Assembly: GCA_910575445.1 (NCBI GenBank)
Contig: CAJTFW010000001.1
Coordinates: 868,001 to 932,000 of the forward strand
Reading direction: 5' to 3'
Origin: Lachnospiraceae bacterium
Lineage (GTDB): Bacteria; Bacillota; Clostridia; Lachnospirales; Lachnospiraceae
DNA length: 64,000 nt
The notes beneath the pieces were generated by a model. That model did no database searches. It was not told where the DNA came from and saw nothing but the letters and a program-made list of their open reading frames with translations. Both the position numbers and the translations under genes were made by a program. Positions 17,345-25,483 of the stretch are shown here, piece after piece. Within the stretch, counting starts at the first letter, position 1, and every line of letters starts with the position of its first letter.

Positions 17345-18232
17345 TTAGATAGCCCCCATCCGCTGTACACATGCAGCGGCGCAGGTGATGCCGTGGTTGC
17401 AGCAGTCTTGCAGGGATTCCCCTAGTAGAAGACCAGAGATAAAACCAGCGACAAAGTTATCGCCAGCGCCGGTGGAGTCGATGGCTTTGACAGCTTTGGC
17501 AGGGAGTGTGAATTGGGTAGTCTCGCTGCATACTGTGCAGCCGTGCTTTCCGGTCTTTAGGATAACATTTCTAAGGCCCATGCGTCTTAGTTCTGTTGCC
17601 ATCTCCAGATAATCTTTTTTGCCAGTCATATACTCGGCTTCTTTTTCATTGGGAAAGATATAGTCGATAAGGGGCAGGACTTCAGAAAGGTCAGAGAGCG
17701 CAAGCTTTCGAAAAGTCGGGATTTTGGTGTCTGCACAGACGACAGCCCCGGCTTCTTTGGCAGTTCTTACAAGTGTGAGAATCGTATCTTTTTGGTCAAG
17801 TGGCGCGCGAAAGAGACTGGCAAGTGAGACGACTTTTACACCTTCTAAATCTTTTAGCTGAGGCAGATATCCATCTAACATTGTGGCAGGGCTGTTACAG
17901 GAGACTCTGCTGCCTTCTTTGTCTACCGTAAGATTGGCAATCGGTGTTTTTAAGGTATTAAGACGAACGATTTCGGAGGTGTCTACTCCGTGTTTTTGCG
18001 CTTTTTGGAACACCAGTTCTCCTGCTAAATCATAGCCAATCCCACAGATAAGCTTTGCATGATGTCCAAGATTTTCAAGAACACAGGCTTCATTTAGCGC
18101 ATCTCCACCGGTATTAAGTGTAATCTCCTCTGCAAAATCCACGGTCTCTGTATAGGTGCTTCTGCCGCGGATAATACAATCCACAAGTGCCTGTCCAATG
18201 CAGATAACCTCTGCTTTTCTTTTGGTATTCAT
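17345..18232 (-). CDS. PfkB family carbohydrate kinase
   Basis: The protein has 295 residues in the ribokinase fold. The N-terminal motif is ICIGQALVDCIIRG with GGDALNEACVLENLG at about 42. The C-terminal signature DSTGAGDNFVAGFISGLL (about 250) holds the catalytic aspartate and anion hole. The sugar substrate is not evident (fructose, ribose or nucleoside kinases share these motifs). The ATG at 18232 has GGGGG upstream on its strand. It is a single gene, converging on element copy 2. Confidence 0.88.
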   Translation of the reverse strand: MNTKRKAEVICIGQALVDCIIRGRSTYTETVDFAEEITLNTGGDALNEACVLENLGHHAKLICGIGYDLAGELVFQKAQKHGVDTSEIVRLNTLKTPIANLTVDKEGSRVSCNSPATMLDGYLPQLKDLEGVKVVSLASLFRAPLDQKDTILTLVRTAKEAGAVVCADTKIPTFRKLALSDLSEVLPLIDYIFPNEKEAEYMTGKKDYLEMATELRRMGLRNVILKTGKHGCTVCSETTQFTLPAKAVKAIDSTGAGDNFVAGFISGLLLGESLQDCCNHGITCAAACVQRMGAI

Positions 18233-18346
18233 CTGAAAGTCCCCCTTTTGTTAGCGATATAAAGCTATGGAATATTATATATGGAAAATATCCCTCCATC
18301 AAGAAAAATTGCGTGAAAAAATTGCAAGAAAAAAGTAAAATTTTAC

Positions 18347-18375
18347 TTGCAAAATGTAGAAGCATCTGGTAATAT
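18347..18375 (+). promoter_or_regulatory. promoter of rpmB
   Basis: TTGCAA, 17 bp and TAATAT with an upstream TGG (extended -10). The predicted leader is about 160 nt long and contains the hairpin motif described next. Confidence 0.65.
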
Positions 18376-18415
18376 TATAAGAGTTGTGAGCCAAATGTAG
18401 TTCACATATAATTTT

Positions 18416-18536
18416 AAGAAACTCTAAACAGCATCTGCCCAGACAATGCTCGTAACGATTTTGTGGCACTATGTGTCACAAAGTCGTTACCCTTACAGGG
18501 CATTGTTTGGGCGGATGCGGAACTATAAATAGGAGG
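18416..18536 (+). promoter_or_regulatory. structured rpmB leader: conserved flanks around an 88-nt hairpin
   Basis: The left motif AAGAAACTCTAAACAGC runs into a hairpin at 18431-18518: GCATCTGCCCAGACAATGC pairs with GGCATTGTTTGGGCGGATGC through two wobbles, then GTAACGA with TCGTTAC and TTTGTG with CACAAA. The right motif GCGGAACTATAAATAGG leads directly into the Shine-Dalgarno. Nearly the same left and right motifs flank a different hairpin before the glycyl-radical ORF at 57742-57865. No known ribosomal-protein leader for L28 comes to mind. Confidence 0.75.
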
Positions 18537-18543
18537 TGTAGTG

Positions 18544-18729
18544 ATGGCTAGGTGTGCAGTTTGCGACAAGGGTGTTCATTTTGGTAAGAGTGTAAGTCAT
18601 TCCCATAGAAAATCCAATAAGATGTGGAGATCTAATGTGAAGTCCGTGAAAGTGAAAGTAAACGGCGGAGCAAAGAAAATGTATGTATGTACTTCTTGTT
18701 TAAAATCCGGTAAAGTGGAGAGAGCTTAA
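18544..18729 (+). CDS. rpmB: 50S ribosomal protein L28
   Basis: The protein has 61 residues and the typical MARCAVCDKGVHFGKSVSHSHRKSNK start and CTSCLKSGKVER end. The zinc-binding cysteine pairs CAVC and CTSC are present, so this is the C+ form. The ATG at 18544 lies 7 nt after AGGAGG (18531-18536); a GTG three bases upstream is less likely. It is monocistronic with its own terminator. Confidence 0.97.
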   Translation: MARCAVCDKGVHFGKSVSHSHRKSNKMWRSNVKSVKVKVNGGAKKMYVCTSCLKSGKVERA

Positions 18730-18759
18730 TCGGCTGTCATTAAGATAGGAACGATGGAA

Positions 18760-18786
18760 GGGTTGTCAGTGTGACAGCCCTTTTTC
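18760..18786 (+). terminator. rpmB terminator
   Basis: GGGTTGTCA and TGACAGCCC form a 9-bp stem with a three-base loop, followed by five T. Confidence 0.9.
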
Positions 18787-18805
18787 TTTATAAAAGAGGC
18801 GTGCT

Positions 18806-18952
18806 CTAACAGTTAAAGCAGCATTGATACCCGCACAGGATAAGGACGGCGGAGAGAAAGATGCGAAGAAACATATTGTCTTCTGGAAGGAACAAGGTGA
18901 TAAAAATACCAATTCCAATCCAGAACATAATAAAACCAATGGTTTTTTTCAT
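18806..18952 (-). CDS. small two-helix membrane protein
   Basis: The protein has 48 residues (MKKTIGFIMFWIGIGIFITL start) and two hydrophobic segments separated by the polar stretch PEDNMFLR, ending in a cysteine-rich CGYQCCFNC tail. A longer frame reaches 19027, but this ATG gives the natural membrane-protein start and has a GGACGG-like site upstream. Such DNA-encoded two-helix proteins are common in Lachnospiraceae; the role is unknown. Confidence 0.55.
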   Translation of the reverse strand: MKKTIGFIMFWIGIGIFITLFLPEDNMFLRIFLSAVLILCGYQCCFNC

Positions 18953-19067
18953 AAAAACACCGTCCGGTCTGCAAGATTTCTTATAGTTAATATATGCAAA
19001 GCGGGCTTTGACATGCACAGCGTACAAATAAAAACAAAATTTTATTTCATTTTTACAGAATATCGGG

Positions 19068-19073
19068 TATAAT
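19068..19073 (+). promoter_or_regulatory. -10 element of the Asp23-fakA operon
   Basis: A perfect TATAAT lies 38 bp before the asp23 ATG. The -35 is weak (TTTCAT at 19045-19050, 17 bp upstream). Confidence 0.5.
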
Positions 19074-19110
19074 AGTTAATAATTATGTATTAGAACCGGG
19101 AGGTATTCAT

Positions 19111-19467
19111 ATGCAGGGACAGATTAATACAGAGCTTGGCAGTATTCTTATTGGCGCAGATGTGGTTGCGACCTATGCGGGTTCTGTGGCGCTTGGATGT
19201 AGCGGAATCGTCGGTATGGCATCTTTAGATATGCGTGACGGACTGATGAAACTTCTGAAAAAGGACAGCATTAAACGTGGAATTGAGGTTGCGATAGAGG
19301 AGAACGAGATTTATCTGGCATTTCATGTCATTGTATCTTATGGAGTGAATATTCCTGTCGTATCGGAAAATCTGATGGATTCTGTCAAATACCAGGTAGA
19401 AGCATTTACGGGTATGAAAATTGGAAAGATTGACATCTTTGTGGAAGGCGTAAGAGTGATAGATTAA
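19111..19467 (+). CDS. Asp23/Gls24 family envelope stress response protein
   Basis: The protein has 118 residues and the family shape: GSILIGADVVATYAGSVALGCSGIVGMASL at the start and the conserved HVIVSYGVNIPVVSENLMDSVKYQVEAFTG pattern near the end. It is coupled to fakA by an 18-bp gap; the Asp23-DhaL pair is the standard arrangement in Firmicutes. Confidence 0.92.
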   Translation: MQGQINTELGSILIGADVVATYAGSVALGCSGIVGMASLDMRDGLMKLLKKDSIKRGIEVAIEENEIYLAFHVIVSYGVNIPVVSENLMDSVKYQVEAFTGMKIGKIDIFVEGVRVID

Positions 19468-19485
19468 CGAGGGAGGAGCTTCATA

Positions 19486-21150
19486 GTGATAAAAACAGTC
19501 GATGCCCGGATGATTGCAAAGATGTTTCTGGGCGGTGCAAAGAATCTGGAATCCAAAAAGGAATGGATTAATGAGTTAAATGTATTTCCGGTGCCAGATG
19601 GAGATACGGGTACTAATATGACACTGACGATTACAGCAGCGGCAGCAGAGGTAAGCGCGATTACAGAGCTTAAGATGGATACATTGGCCAAATGTATCTC
19701 CTCTGGCTCTCTAAGAGGCGCAAGAGGCAATTCTGGTGTAATTCTGTCACAGCTTCTAAGAGGCTTTACAAAAGGTATTAAGGACTACGAGGAATTAGAT
19801 GTCATTGACTTGGCCAATGCGATGCAAAAGGCCGTAGAGACTGCCTACAAGGCGGTTATGAAGCCCAAAGAGGGTACCATCCTGACGGTTGCTAAAGGAG
19901 CAGCGCTAAAGGGAGCAGAGCTTTCGCAGACCGTGGAGGATATTGAAGAATTTGTAAAACTCGTCCTAGAGGAAGCAGAAAGGGTACTTGCTAAGACACC
20001 GGATATGCTGCCAGTCTTAAAAGAGGCAGGTGTTGTGGATTCTGGTGGACAAGGGCTTGTGGAAGTCCTAAGAGGGGCCTATTTTGCACTGATTGGAAAA
20101 GAGATGGACTATTCTTTTGCGGCGGCACAGAAGAAAGAAGAAGTGGTGCGCATCAGTGCACAGACAGAAGCAGAGATTAAGTTTGGCTATTGTACAGAAT
20201 TTATCATTATGCTTGAGAAGGCTTATGATGAGAAGACAGAGTTTGATTTTAAGGCGTTCTTAGAGTCGATAGGAGATTCGATTGTCGTGGTATCAGACGA
20301 GGATATTGTCAAGGTACACGTACATACGAACGACCCTGGTCTGGCGATTCAGAGGGCGCTTACGTATGGTTCGTTATCTCGGATGAAGATTGACAATATG
20401 CGTCTAGAGCATGAGGAGAAGCTGATTAAAGATGCTTCTAAGATTGCAATGGAGCAGAAGAATAAGGCAGAAGAAGAAAAGACAGCCCGCAAGGAGATGG
20501 GATTTATTTCTGTGTCGATTGGAGAGGGCGTAGGAGAGATATTTAAAGGGCTTGGTGTAGACTATCTGATTGAAGGCGGTCAGACGATGAATCCAAGTAC
20601 AGAGGATATGCTAGAGGCGATTGAAAAAGTCAACGCCAACTATGTATTTATCCTGCCAAACAATAAAAATATTATTATGGCAGCGAATCAGGCAGAGTCG
20701 CTTACAACTGATAAACAGGTGATTGTGATTCCAACCAAGACTATTCCACAGGGAATTACAGCGATGGTCAACTATATCCCGGAGGAGTCCGCAAAAGAGA
20801 ATGAAGCGCGTATGCTTTCTGAGATTCAGAATGTAAAAACCGGGCAGGTGACCTATGCGGTGCGCGATACCAAGATTGATGATAAAGAGATTCATCTTGG
20901 AGATATTATGGGCATCGGGGATGAGGGAATCCTGGCAGTAGGACCTTCGATTGAGCGCACAGCGATGGCGATGATGGAAAATCTTGTCGATAAAGATTCA
21001 GAGATTATCGGCATCTATTATGGTGAAGAAGTATCCGAGGAGGATGCAAAGAAATTTGGAGATTTGGTGGCAGAGAAATATCAGGACACCGAAGTGGAAG
21101 TTCATTATGGAGGGCAGCCCATCTACTATTATGTCGTATCTGTAGAGTAA
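19486..21150 (+). CDS. fakA: fatty-acid kinase subunit FakA-like (DhaL-DegV linker protein, YloV)
   Basis: FakA phosphorylates fatty acids held by a FakB/DegV carrier. The protein has 554 residues. The N-terminal DhaL-type ATP-binding domain has PVPDGDTGTNM (about 37) and SGSLRGARGNSGVILSQLLRG (about 72), which coordinate the two magnesium ions. Middle and C-terminal domains follow, with the YYGEEVSEEDA region near the end. The start is GTG at 19486 behind GGAGG. A DegV protein that could serve as FakB is encoded at 60507. Confidence 0.92.
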   Translation: MIKTVDARMIAKMFLGGAKNLESKKEWINELNVFPVPDGDTGTNMTLTITAAAAEVSAITELKMDTLAKCISSGSLRGARGNSGVILSQLLRGFTKGIKDYEELDVIDLANAMQKAVETAYKAVMKPKEGTILTVAKGAALKGAELSQTVEDIEEFVKLVLEEAERVLAKTPDMLPVLKEAGVVDSGGQGLVEVLRGAYFALIGKEMDYSFAAAQKKEEVVRISAQTEAEIKFGYCTEFIIMLEKAYDEKTEFDFKAFLESIGDSIVVVSDEDIVKVHVHTNDPGLAIQRALTYGSLSRMKIDNMRLEHEEKLIKDASKIAMEQKNKAEEEKTARKEMGFISVSIGEGVGEIFKGLGVDYLIEGGQTMNPSTEDMLEAIEKVNANYVFILPNNKNIIMAANQAESLTTDKQVIVIPTKTIPQGITAMVNYIPEESAKENEARMLSEIQNVKTGQVTYAVRDTKIDDKEIHLGDIMGIGDEGILAVGPSIERTAMAMMENLVDKDSEIIGIYYGEEVSEEDAKKFGDLVAEKYQDTEVEVHYGGQPIYYYVVSVE

Positions 21151-21172
21151 GGCAGACTTGTTTCCTTGGATG

Positions 21173-21211
21173 GATAAGGCGGTGATGGTCAAGAACCATT
21201 GCCGCCTTATC
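21173..21211 (+). terminator. stem-loop after fakA
   Basis: GATAAGGCGGTGATGGT and ACCATTGCCGCCTTATC pair over 17 positions with a CAAGA loop. No T-run follows, so it may act as a processing or attenuation structure before recG rather than a strong terminator. Confidence 0.55.
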
Positions 21212-21269
21212 TAATTAGAAACGCATAGTTTTAGTCTGGATTTGTTGTGAGAAAGGAGGGGTGTCGGCT

Positions 21270-23327
21270 ATGAGGCTACACGATTCGATTGTAAAGATAA
21301 AGGGAATTGGAGAGAAGAGCGCAGCAGCTTTTGGGAAAGTTGGTGTGCATACGGTGGAGGATTTGCTTCGATATTATCCAAGAGGATATGAGATATATGG
21401 GGAACCTTTGAAAGTCCTAGAGGCAGCAGAGGGAAAGAAGTGTGCAGTGCAAGGGATTGTGCAGTCCGTATCGGCAGTAAAAAGATATACAAAATATCAG
21501 GTGTTTACCATGCAGATAAAAGTAGGAGAAGACATGCTTCAGGGAGTATGGTTTAATATGCCATTTCTTCGAAATTATTTTCAAAGAGGCGGGCAGTATA
21601 TATTTCGGGGTGTGATTCGCGAGAAAGGGAAACAATATCGGATGGACCAGCCAGAGTATTATTCTTTGGCAGATTATGACAGACTTTTACATGTGATGCA
21701 GCCCAAATACTCTTTGACATCGGGGCTTACCGGAAAGATGGTAACAAAATCAATCAAACAGGTGTTTGATAGCGGAGAGATATGGATACCGGAATATCTG
21801 CCAGAAGAGATGGTGTTGCATTATGGGCTTATCGGAGAGTGGAAGGCGCTTTTACAAGTACATTTTCCAAAGACGGATAAGGAGATGAGACTTGCAAGGA
21901 AGCGACTGGTGTTTGATGAATTTTTATTGTTTATCTTGGGGCTTCGAAGACTTAGAGAGAGTCAGGAAGCGCTTATAAATGAAGCACCAATGGTAGAGGT
22001 GGCAGAGACGGTAAGACTGATAGAGGGGCTTCCGTATGCGCTGACAGGAGCACAGAAGAAGGTCTGGGAGGAGATTAAAAAGGATTTAACAGGAGAGCAT
22101 GTGATGAGTCGGCTAGTACAAGGGGATGTGGGCTCTGGAAAGACAATTTTGGCCGTGCTTTCTCTTGTGATGGCGGGGTGCAATGGTTTTCAGGGAGCAC
22201 TGATGGTTCCTACAGAGGTACTGGCAAAGCAGCATTACCAATCGATTAGCACACTGCTTGAAACACACCAGATAGGGCTTCGAGTGATACTTTTAACAGG
22301 CTCGATGACCGCGAAGGAAAAGCGGTTGGCATATGAGGAGATTGAGAGCGGTCAGGCACAGATTGTAGTGGGGACACATGCACTGATTCAGGAACAGGTA
22401 AGATACCAAAGACTTGGGCTTGTGGTAACCGATGAGCAGCATCGCTTTGGTGTTCGACAAAGAGAGACGCTGATGAATAAGGGAATACATCCACATGTAC
22501 TGGTTATGAGTGCGACACCAATTCCCCGGACGTTAGCGATGATTGTATATGGGGATTTGGATATTTCGGTGGTGGATGAGCTGCCCGCACACAGACTTCC
22601 GATTAAAAATTGTGTGGTGGATGAATCCTATCGGCCCAGTGCACACCGTTTTATGGAAAAAGAGGTGCGGGCAGGACATCAGATATATATTATCTGTCCG
22701 ATGGTGGAAGAAAGCGAAGAACTGGAGCTTGAAAATGTAACGGATTATACAAGGAATCTTCAGGGAATCTTTCCACAGTACCAGATTGCCTGTCTGCATG
22801 GGAAGATGAAGGCAAAAGAGAAAAATGAGATTATGGAGCGTTTTTCAGAAGGAGAGATTCAGATTTTAGTCTCTACCACTGTTATCGAGGTCGGGATAAA
22901 TGTGCCAAATGCAACGGTGATGATGGTGGAAAATGCAGAGCGCTTTGGGCTGGCACAGCTTCACCAGCTTCGGGGACGCGTCGGGCGTGGCAAAGCGCAG
23001 TCGTATTGTATCTTTATGAGTGGAAGCAAGGGAAAAGAGACAAAGAAGAGACTAGAAGTCTTAAATCAATCCAATGATGGCTTTTTTATTGCAAGTGAAG
23101 ATTTAAAACTTCGCGGGCCTGGAGACCTCTTTGGAATTCGGCAAAGTGGAATCTTGGAGTTTCGCTTAGGAGATATTTTCCAGGATTCCAAAGTGCTTTC
23201 TTGGGCAAGTGAGGCAGCGAAAGAACTGCTAAAAGAAGATGAAGAGCTTATGCTTTTTAAACATAAAGCTTTAAAAGAGAGGTTAAATCACTATCTGGCA
23301 CAAGGAGGCGATACACTTAGCCTGTAG
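21270..23327 (+). CDS. recG: ATP-dependent DNA helicase RecG
   Basis: RecG remodels stalled forks and Holliday junctions. The protein has 685 residues from the ATG at 21270, which lies 10 nt after AGGAGG; the GTG at 21261 is only one base from it. The N-terminal wedge OB fold (YYPRGYEIYGEPLKVLEA) is followed by Walker A GDVGSGKT (about 292), DEQHRFG (about 390), the helicase motifs TTVIEVGINVPNATVMMVENAERFGLAQLHQLRGRVGRG and a C-terminal TRG-like end. Length is normal. Confidence 0.97.
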   Translation: MRLHDSIVKIKGIGEKSAAAFGKVGVHTVEDLLRYYPRGYEIYGEPLKVLEAAEGKKCAVQGIVQSVSAVKRYTKYQVFTMQIKVGEDMLQGVWFNMPFLRNYFQRGGQYIFRGVIREKGKQYRMDQPEYYSLADYDRLLHVMQPKYSLTSGLTGKMVTKSIKQVFDSGEIWIPEYLPEEMVLHYGLIGEWKALLQVHFPKTDKEMRLARKRLVFDEFLLFILGLRRLRESQEALINEAPMVEVAETVRLIEGLPYALTGAQKKVWEEIKKDLTGEHVMSRLVQGDVGSGKTILAVLSLVMAGCNGFQGALMVPTEVLAKQHYQSISTLLETHQIGLRVILLTGSMTAKEKRLAYEEIESGQAQIVVGTHALIQEQVRYQRLGLVVTDEQHRFGVRQRETLMNKGIHPHVLVMSATPIPRTLAMIVYGDLDISVVDELPAHRLPIKNCVVDESYRPSAHRFMEKEVRAGHQIYIICPMVEESEELELENVTDYTRNLQGIFPQYQIACLHGKMKAKEKNEIMERFSEGEIQILVSTTVIEVGINVPNATVMMVENAERFGLAQLHQLRGRVGRGKAQSYCIFMSGSKGKETKKRLEVLNQSNDGFFIASEDLKLRGPGDLFGIRQSGILEFRLGDIFQDSKVLSWASEAAKELLKEDEELMLFKHKALKERLNHYLAQGGDTLSL

Positions 23328-23329
23328 AC

Positions 23330-23375
23330 ACAAGAAGACGGATGAGCTTTTTCATCCGCCTTCTTGTATATTTTA
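23330..23375. terminator. bidirectional terminator after recG
   Basis: ACAAGAAGACGGATG and CATCCGCCTTCTTGT form a 14-15 bp stem with an AGCTTTTT loop, followed by a T-rich run. The spore protein gene converges from the other strand. Confidence 0.9.
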
Positions 23376-23408
23376 TTTATGACAATGGACAATTTAAAAA
23401 GTATATTT

Positions 23409-23615
23409 TTACTGTCCGCCTGCCATCTTGCGCTCTTGCGCCTCGATCATCTTCTTCACCATATAGCCGCCTACCGAACCATTCTGTTTGGAAGTTAAAT
23501 CACCATTGTAGCCATCTGTCAGTGGTACACCAATTTCGCTTGCCACCTCGTACTTAAAACGGTCCAGTGCTGCTTTTGCCTCTGGTACTGCTGCTCTGTT
23601 AGTAGAATTAGACAT
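23409..23615 (-). CDS. small acid-soluble spore protein, alpha/beta type
   Basis: The protein has 68 residues. It coats spore DNA and protects it from UV and heat. The signature ALDRFKYEVASEIGVPL and the GPR-protease-like core, followed by DGYNGDLTSKQNGSVGGYMVKKMIEAQE, are typical. The ATG at 23615 has AAGGAGGAG upstream on its strand; the longer upstream frame is not conserved. The gene shows that the organism can sporulate. Confidence 0.96.
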   Translation of the reverse strand: MSNSTNRAAVPEAKAALDRFKYEVASEIGVPLTDGYNGDLTSKQNGSVGGYMVKKMIEAQERKMAGGQ

Positions 23616-23685
23616 AATAAACTCCTCCTTACTGCGAAGTGTAGATTTTGATTGCTTCGCAATTTGTTGTTGTTTGTTACGGTCA

Positions 23686-23712
23686 TAGTATATGTAGTTT
23701 TTTGCGGGATAC
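23686..23712 (-). promoter_or_regulatory. candidate forespore sigma-G promoter of the SASP gene
   Basis: On the minus strand GTATC, a 15-bp gap and TATACTA sit about 70 bp upstream of the ATG. This approximates the sigma-G pattern (GNATR ... CATNHTA), with one mismatch in the -10. Confidence 0.45.
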
Positions 23713-23788
23713 ACTGTTAATTTTTGTATGGATTGTTAAAAAATTGTCGATTTTTAAATAGGTGACACTAGGACGAAAGGAGAATTTT

Positions 23789-24055
23789 GTGAGTAGAAGC
23801 TATAAGCGAGTTCCATGCTGTAAGGATCATACTCGTGGAATGAAAAAACGTGCCAACAGATATGTGCGCAGAAATTATCTGATAGTTCCCTCTGGAAAGG
23901 CATATAAAAAATTATTTTGTTCCTATGATATTTGTGATTATAAGTTTATAGAGTCTTTTAGTTCCTATAGAAAGTGGATGTCTAAACATAATCGGAAAAA
24001 ATATTCAGATGCAGAGTTGTATAGAAAGTGGTATAGATATTTTAAAATGAAATAG
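23789..24055 (+). CDS. small basic protein of unknown function
   Basis: The protein has 88 residues from GTG at 23789, which is 6 nt after AAAGGAG. The sequence begins MSRSYKRVPCCKDHTRGMKKRANRYVRR and is rich in K, R, Y and W. Related short proteins with the MSRSYK start occur in many Firmicutes genomes and phages without a known job. It precedes the first flagellin unit and ends in the same terminator type used by the flagellins. Confidence 0.6.
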   Translation: MSRSYKRVPCCKDHTRGMKKRANRYVRRNYLIVPSGKAYKKLFCSYDICDYKFIESFSSYRKWMSKHNRKKYSDAELYRKWYRYFKMK

Positions 24056-24061
24056 TAGTTT

Positions 24062-24092
24062 CTGCCAGCGGGTATCACTTGCTGGCAGTTTT
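24062..24092 (+). terminator. flagellin-type terminator preceding the array
   Basis: CTGCCAGC and GCTGGCAG with a GGGTATCACT-type loop and a short T-run. The same stem recurs after each flagellin (25450, 29186, 32091, and mutated at 36537), so this copy marks the left edge of the repeated unit. Confidence 0.85.
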
Positions 24093-24186
24093 AAATAATC
24101 AATGGTTATAGAAGTATTTTCCATAAAAAATGGAGTAAATGAAGGCTTGCTATTGTGGATAATCACGGAGAAACAGGTTACTTTAT

Positions 24187-24216
24187 TTGACATTTTCTGG
24201 ATTCATTTCCTATAAT
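24187..24216 (+). promoter_or_regulatory. promoter of flagellin gene 1
   Basis: Perfect TTGACA and perfect TATAAT separated by 18 bp, the vegetative sigma-A consensus. The same sequence occurs before flagellins 2 and 3. No TAAA/GCCGATAA-type flagellar sigma-D promoter was found nearby. Confidence 0.9.
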
Positions 24217-24277
24217 TGGAAATAGAAGATTTGAATTCAGACTTCTGCAAAGGTTCTGTAACACTTGGCCAGGTGTG

Positions 24278-24328
24278 CAGGATGCCAGGGACAGGGAAGT
24301 TCCTGGAGAGGATTTGACAGGAGGATTA
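24278..24328 (+). promoter_or_regulatory. GGA-rich flagellin leader (CsrA-type site candidate)
   Basis: Within 51 nt before the start codon there are seven GGA triplets. Two of them (AGGGACAGGGAA) sit in the loop of a CCAGG/CCTGG hairpin (24285-24306), and others overlap the Shine-Dalgarno. In Bacillus subtilis the flagellin leader is repressed by CsrA through such sites. Leaders of flagellins 2 and 3 are the same. Confidence 0.5.
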
Positions 24329-24332
24329 TTTT

Positions 24333-25418
24333 ATGATTATTCAACATAATATAGCAGCGATTAATTCTTATAGAAATTTAGGTGTCAACCAGAGCGGATT
24401 AAATAAGAACCTGGAGAAATTATCTTCTGGTTACAAGATTAACCGTGCAGGCGACGATGCAGCAGGTCTTGCAATTTCTGAGAGTATGCGTTCTCAGATT
24501 AATGGCTTAAACCAGGCAGTGAATAACGCAAACGATGCCATTGGTTTGATTCAGACGGCAGAGGGTGCTCTGACCGAGGTGCACTCGATGCTTCAGCGTA
24601 TGACCACTCTGGCAACCCAGGCAGCAAATGGTACGTACAACTCTGTAGCAAGAGGTAATCTGCAAAGTGAGGTTGATGAGCTTCTGAACGAGATTGACCG
24701 TATCGCGAATTACACCGACTTTAATGGTATCAAGCCTCTGGCAGATATCACCAAAGGCAATGCAGGCATTATGACCTTCCAGATTGGACCAACCAGCGGT
24801 GAGATTATCAAAGTAACTGGTCAGCCAATGACTGTATTTGGTATTGATGCTGCGATTCGTGGAATTAAGCTGACGGCTGGTAAAGCAGATGAACTGAAAT
24901 CAAAAATAGATGCTAGTAATTATTTCTATATTGATGATGAAACAAAAGCGATTCGTTTAAGCGCAAATTCTAACGCATTACAGACAGGTCAAACTTGGGC
25001 ATCGGATTCTGTAAAAGGAACCTATCATGCTCAACAGGCATATAATGCGATTGCAAGCTTAGGTATAGGTTCACCAGCAACAGCTAAAGGAGAGTATACA
25101 TTCCTTCTTGGTATGAACGTAGGTCTTACCACAACTAATAAGTCCAATCAGGCGATTGATACCATCAATGCAGCTATCAACGAAGTTTCCAGCTACCGTG
25201 CAAAACTTGGTGCTGCACAGAACCGTCTGGAGCACACCATCAACAACCTAGAAGTAACCTCTGAGAATATCACCTCAGCTGAGAGCCGTATTCGTGATAC
25301 TGACATGGCGGATGAAATCACGGCTTTTACGAAGAATAATATTCTGCTACAGGCTTCCCAGTCCATGCTGGCGCAGTCCAACTCGATTCCGCAGAGTATT
25401 CTTAGCTTACTTTCTTAA
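24333..25418 (+). CDS. flagellin 1
   Basis: The protein has 361 residues. N-terminal D0/D1 helices (start MIIQHNIAAINSYRNLGVNQ, then LSSGYKINRAGDDAAGLAISE) and C-terminal D1/D0 (SENITSAESRIRDTDMADE through SILSLLS) are identical or nearly so to flagellins 2 and 3. The middle (about 188-275) is distinct: KADELKSKIDASNYFYIDDE and following. The TLR5-facing stretch reads LQRMTTLATQAANGT, keeping the R and L of the classical motif but losing the RE pair. Own sigma-A promoter, leader and terminator indicate monocistronic expression. Confidence 0.97.
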   Translation: MIIQHNIAAINSYRNLGVNQSGLNKNLEKLSSGYKINRAGDDAAGLAISESMRSQINGLNQAVNNANDAIGLIQTAEGALTEVHSMLQRMTTLATQAANGTYNSVARGNLQSEVDELLNEIDRIANYTDFNGIKPLADITKGNAGIMTFQIGPTSGEIIKVTGQPMTVFGIDAAIRGIKLTAGKADELKSKIDASNYFYIDDETKAIRLSANSNALQTGQTWASDSVKGTYHAQQAYNAIASLGIGSPATAKGEYTFLLGMNVGLTTTNKSNQAIDTINAAINEVSSYRAKLGAAQNRLEHTINNLEVTSENITSAESRIRDTDMADEITAFTKNNILLQASQSMLAQSNSIPQSILSLLS

Positions 25419-25449
25419 TTTTTCTAATCATAAAAAGACAATATTTTTT

Positions 25450-25483
25450 CTGCCAGCGGGTATCGCCTGCTGGCAGTTTTTTT
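25450..25483 (+). terminator. flagellin 1 terminator
   Basis: CTGCCAGC with GCTGGCAG and seven T; the loop is GGGTATCGCCT. Confidence 0.9.

Noticed and set aside
18233-18430. Known riboswitch upstream of rpmB or the kinase
   Set aside because: No conserved blocks of the common classes (TPP, FMN, SAM, glycine, T-box) were seen on either strand; only the hairpin leader described for rpmB is supported.
23409-23714. A 101-residue form of the spore protein
   Set aside because: The first 33 codons lack family similarity, while the internal ATG has a strong AAGGAGG site and gives the normal length.
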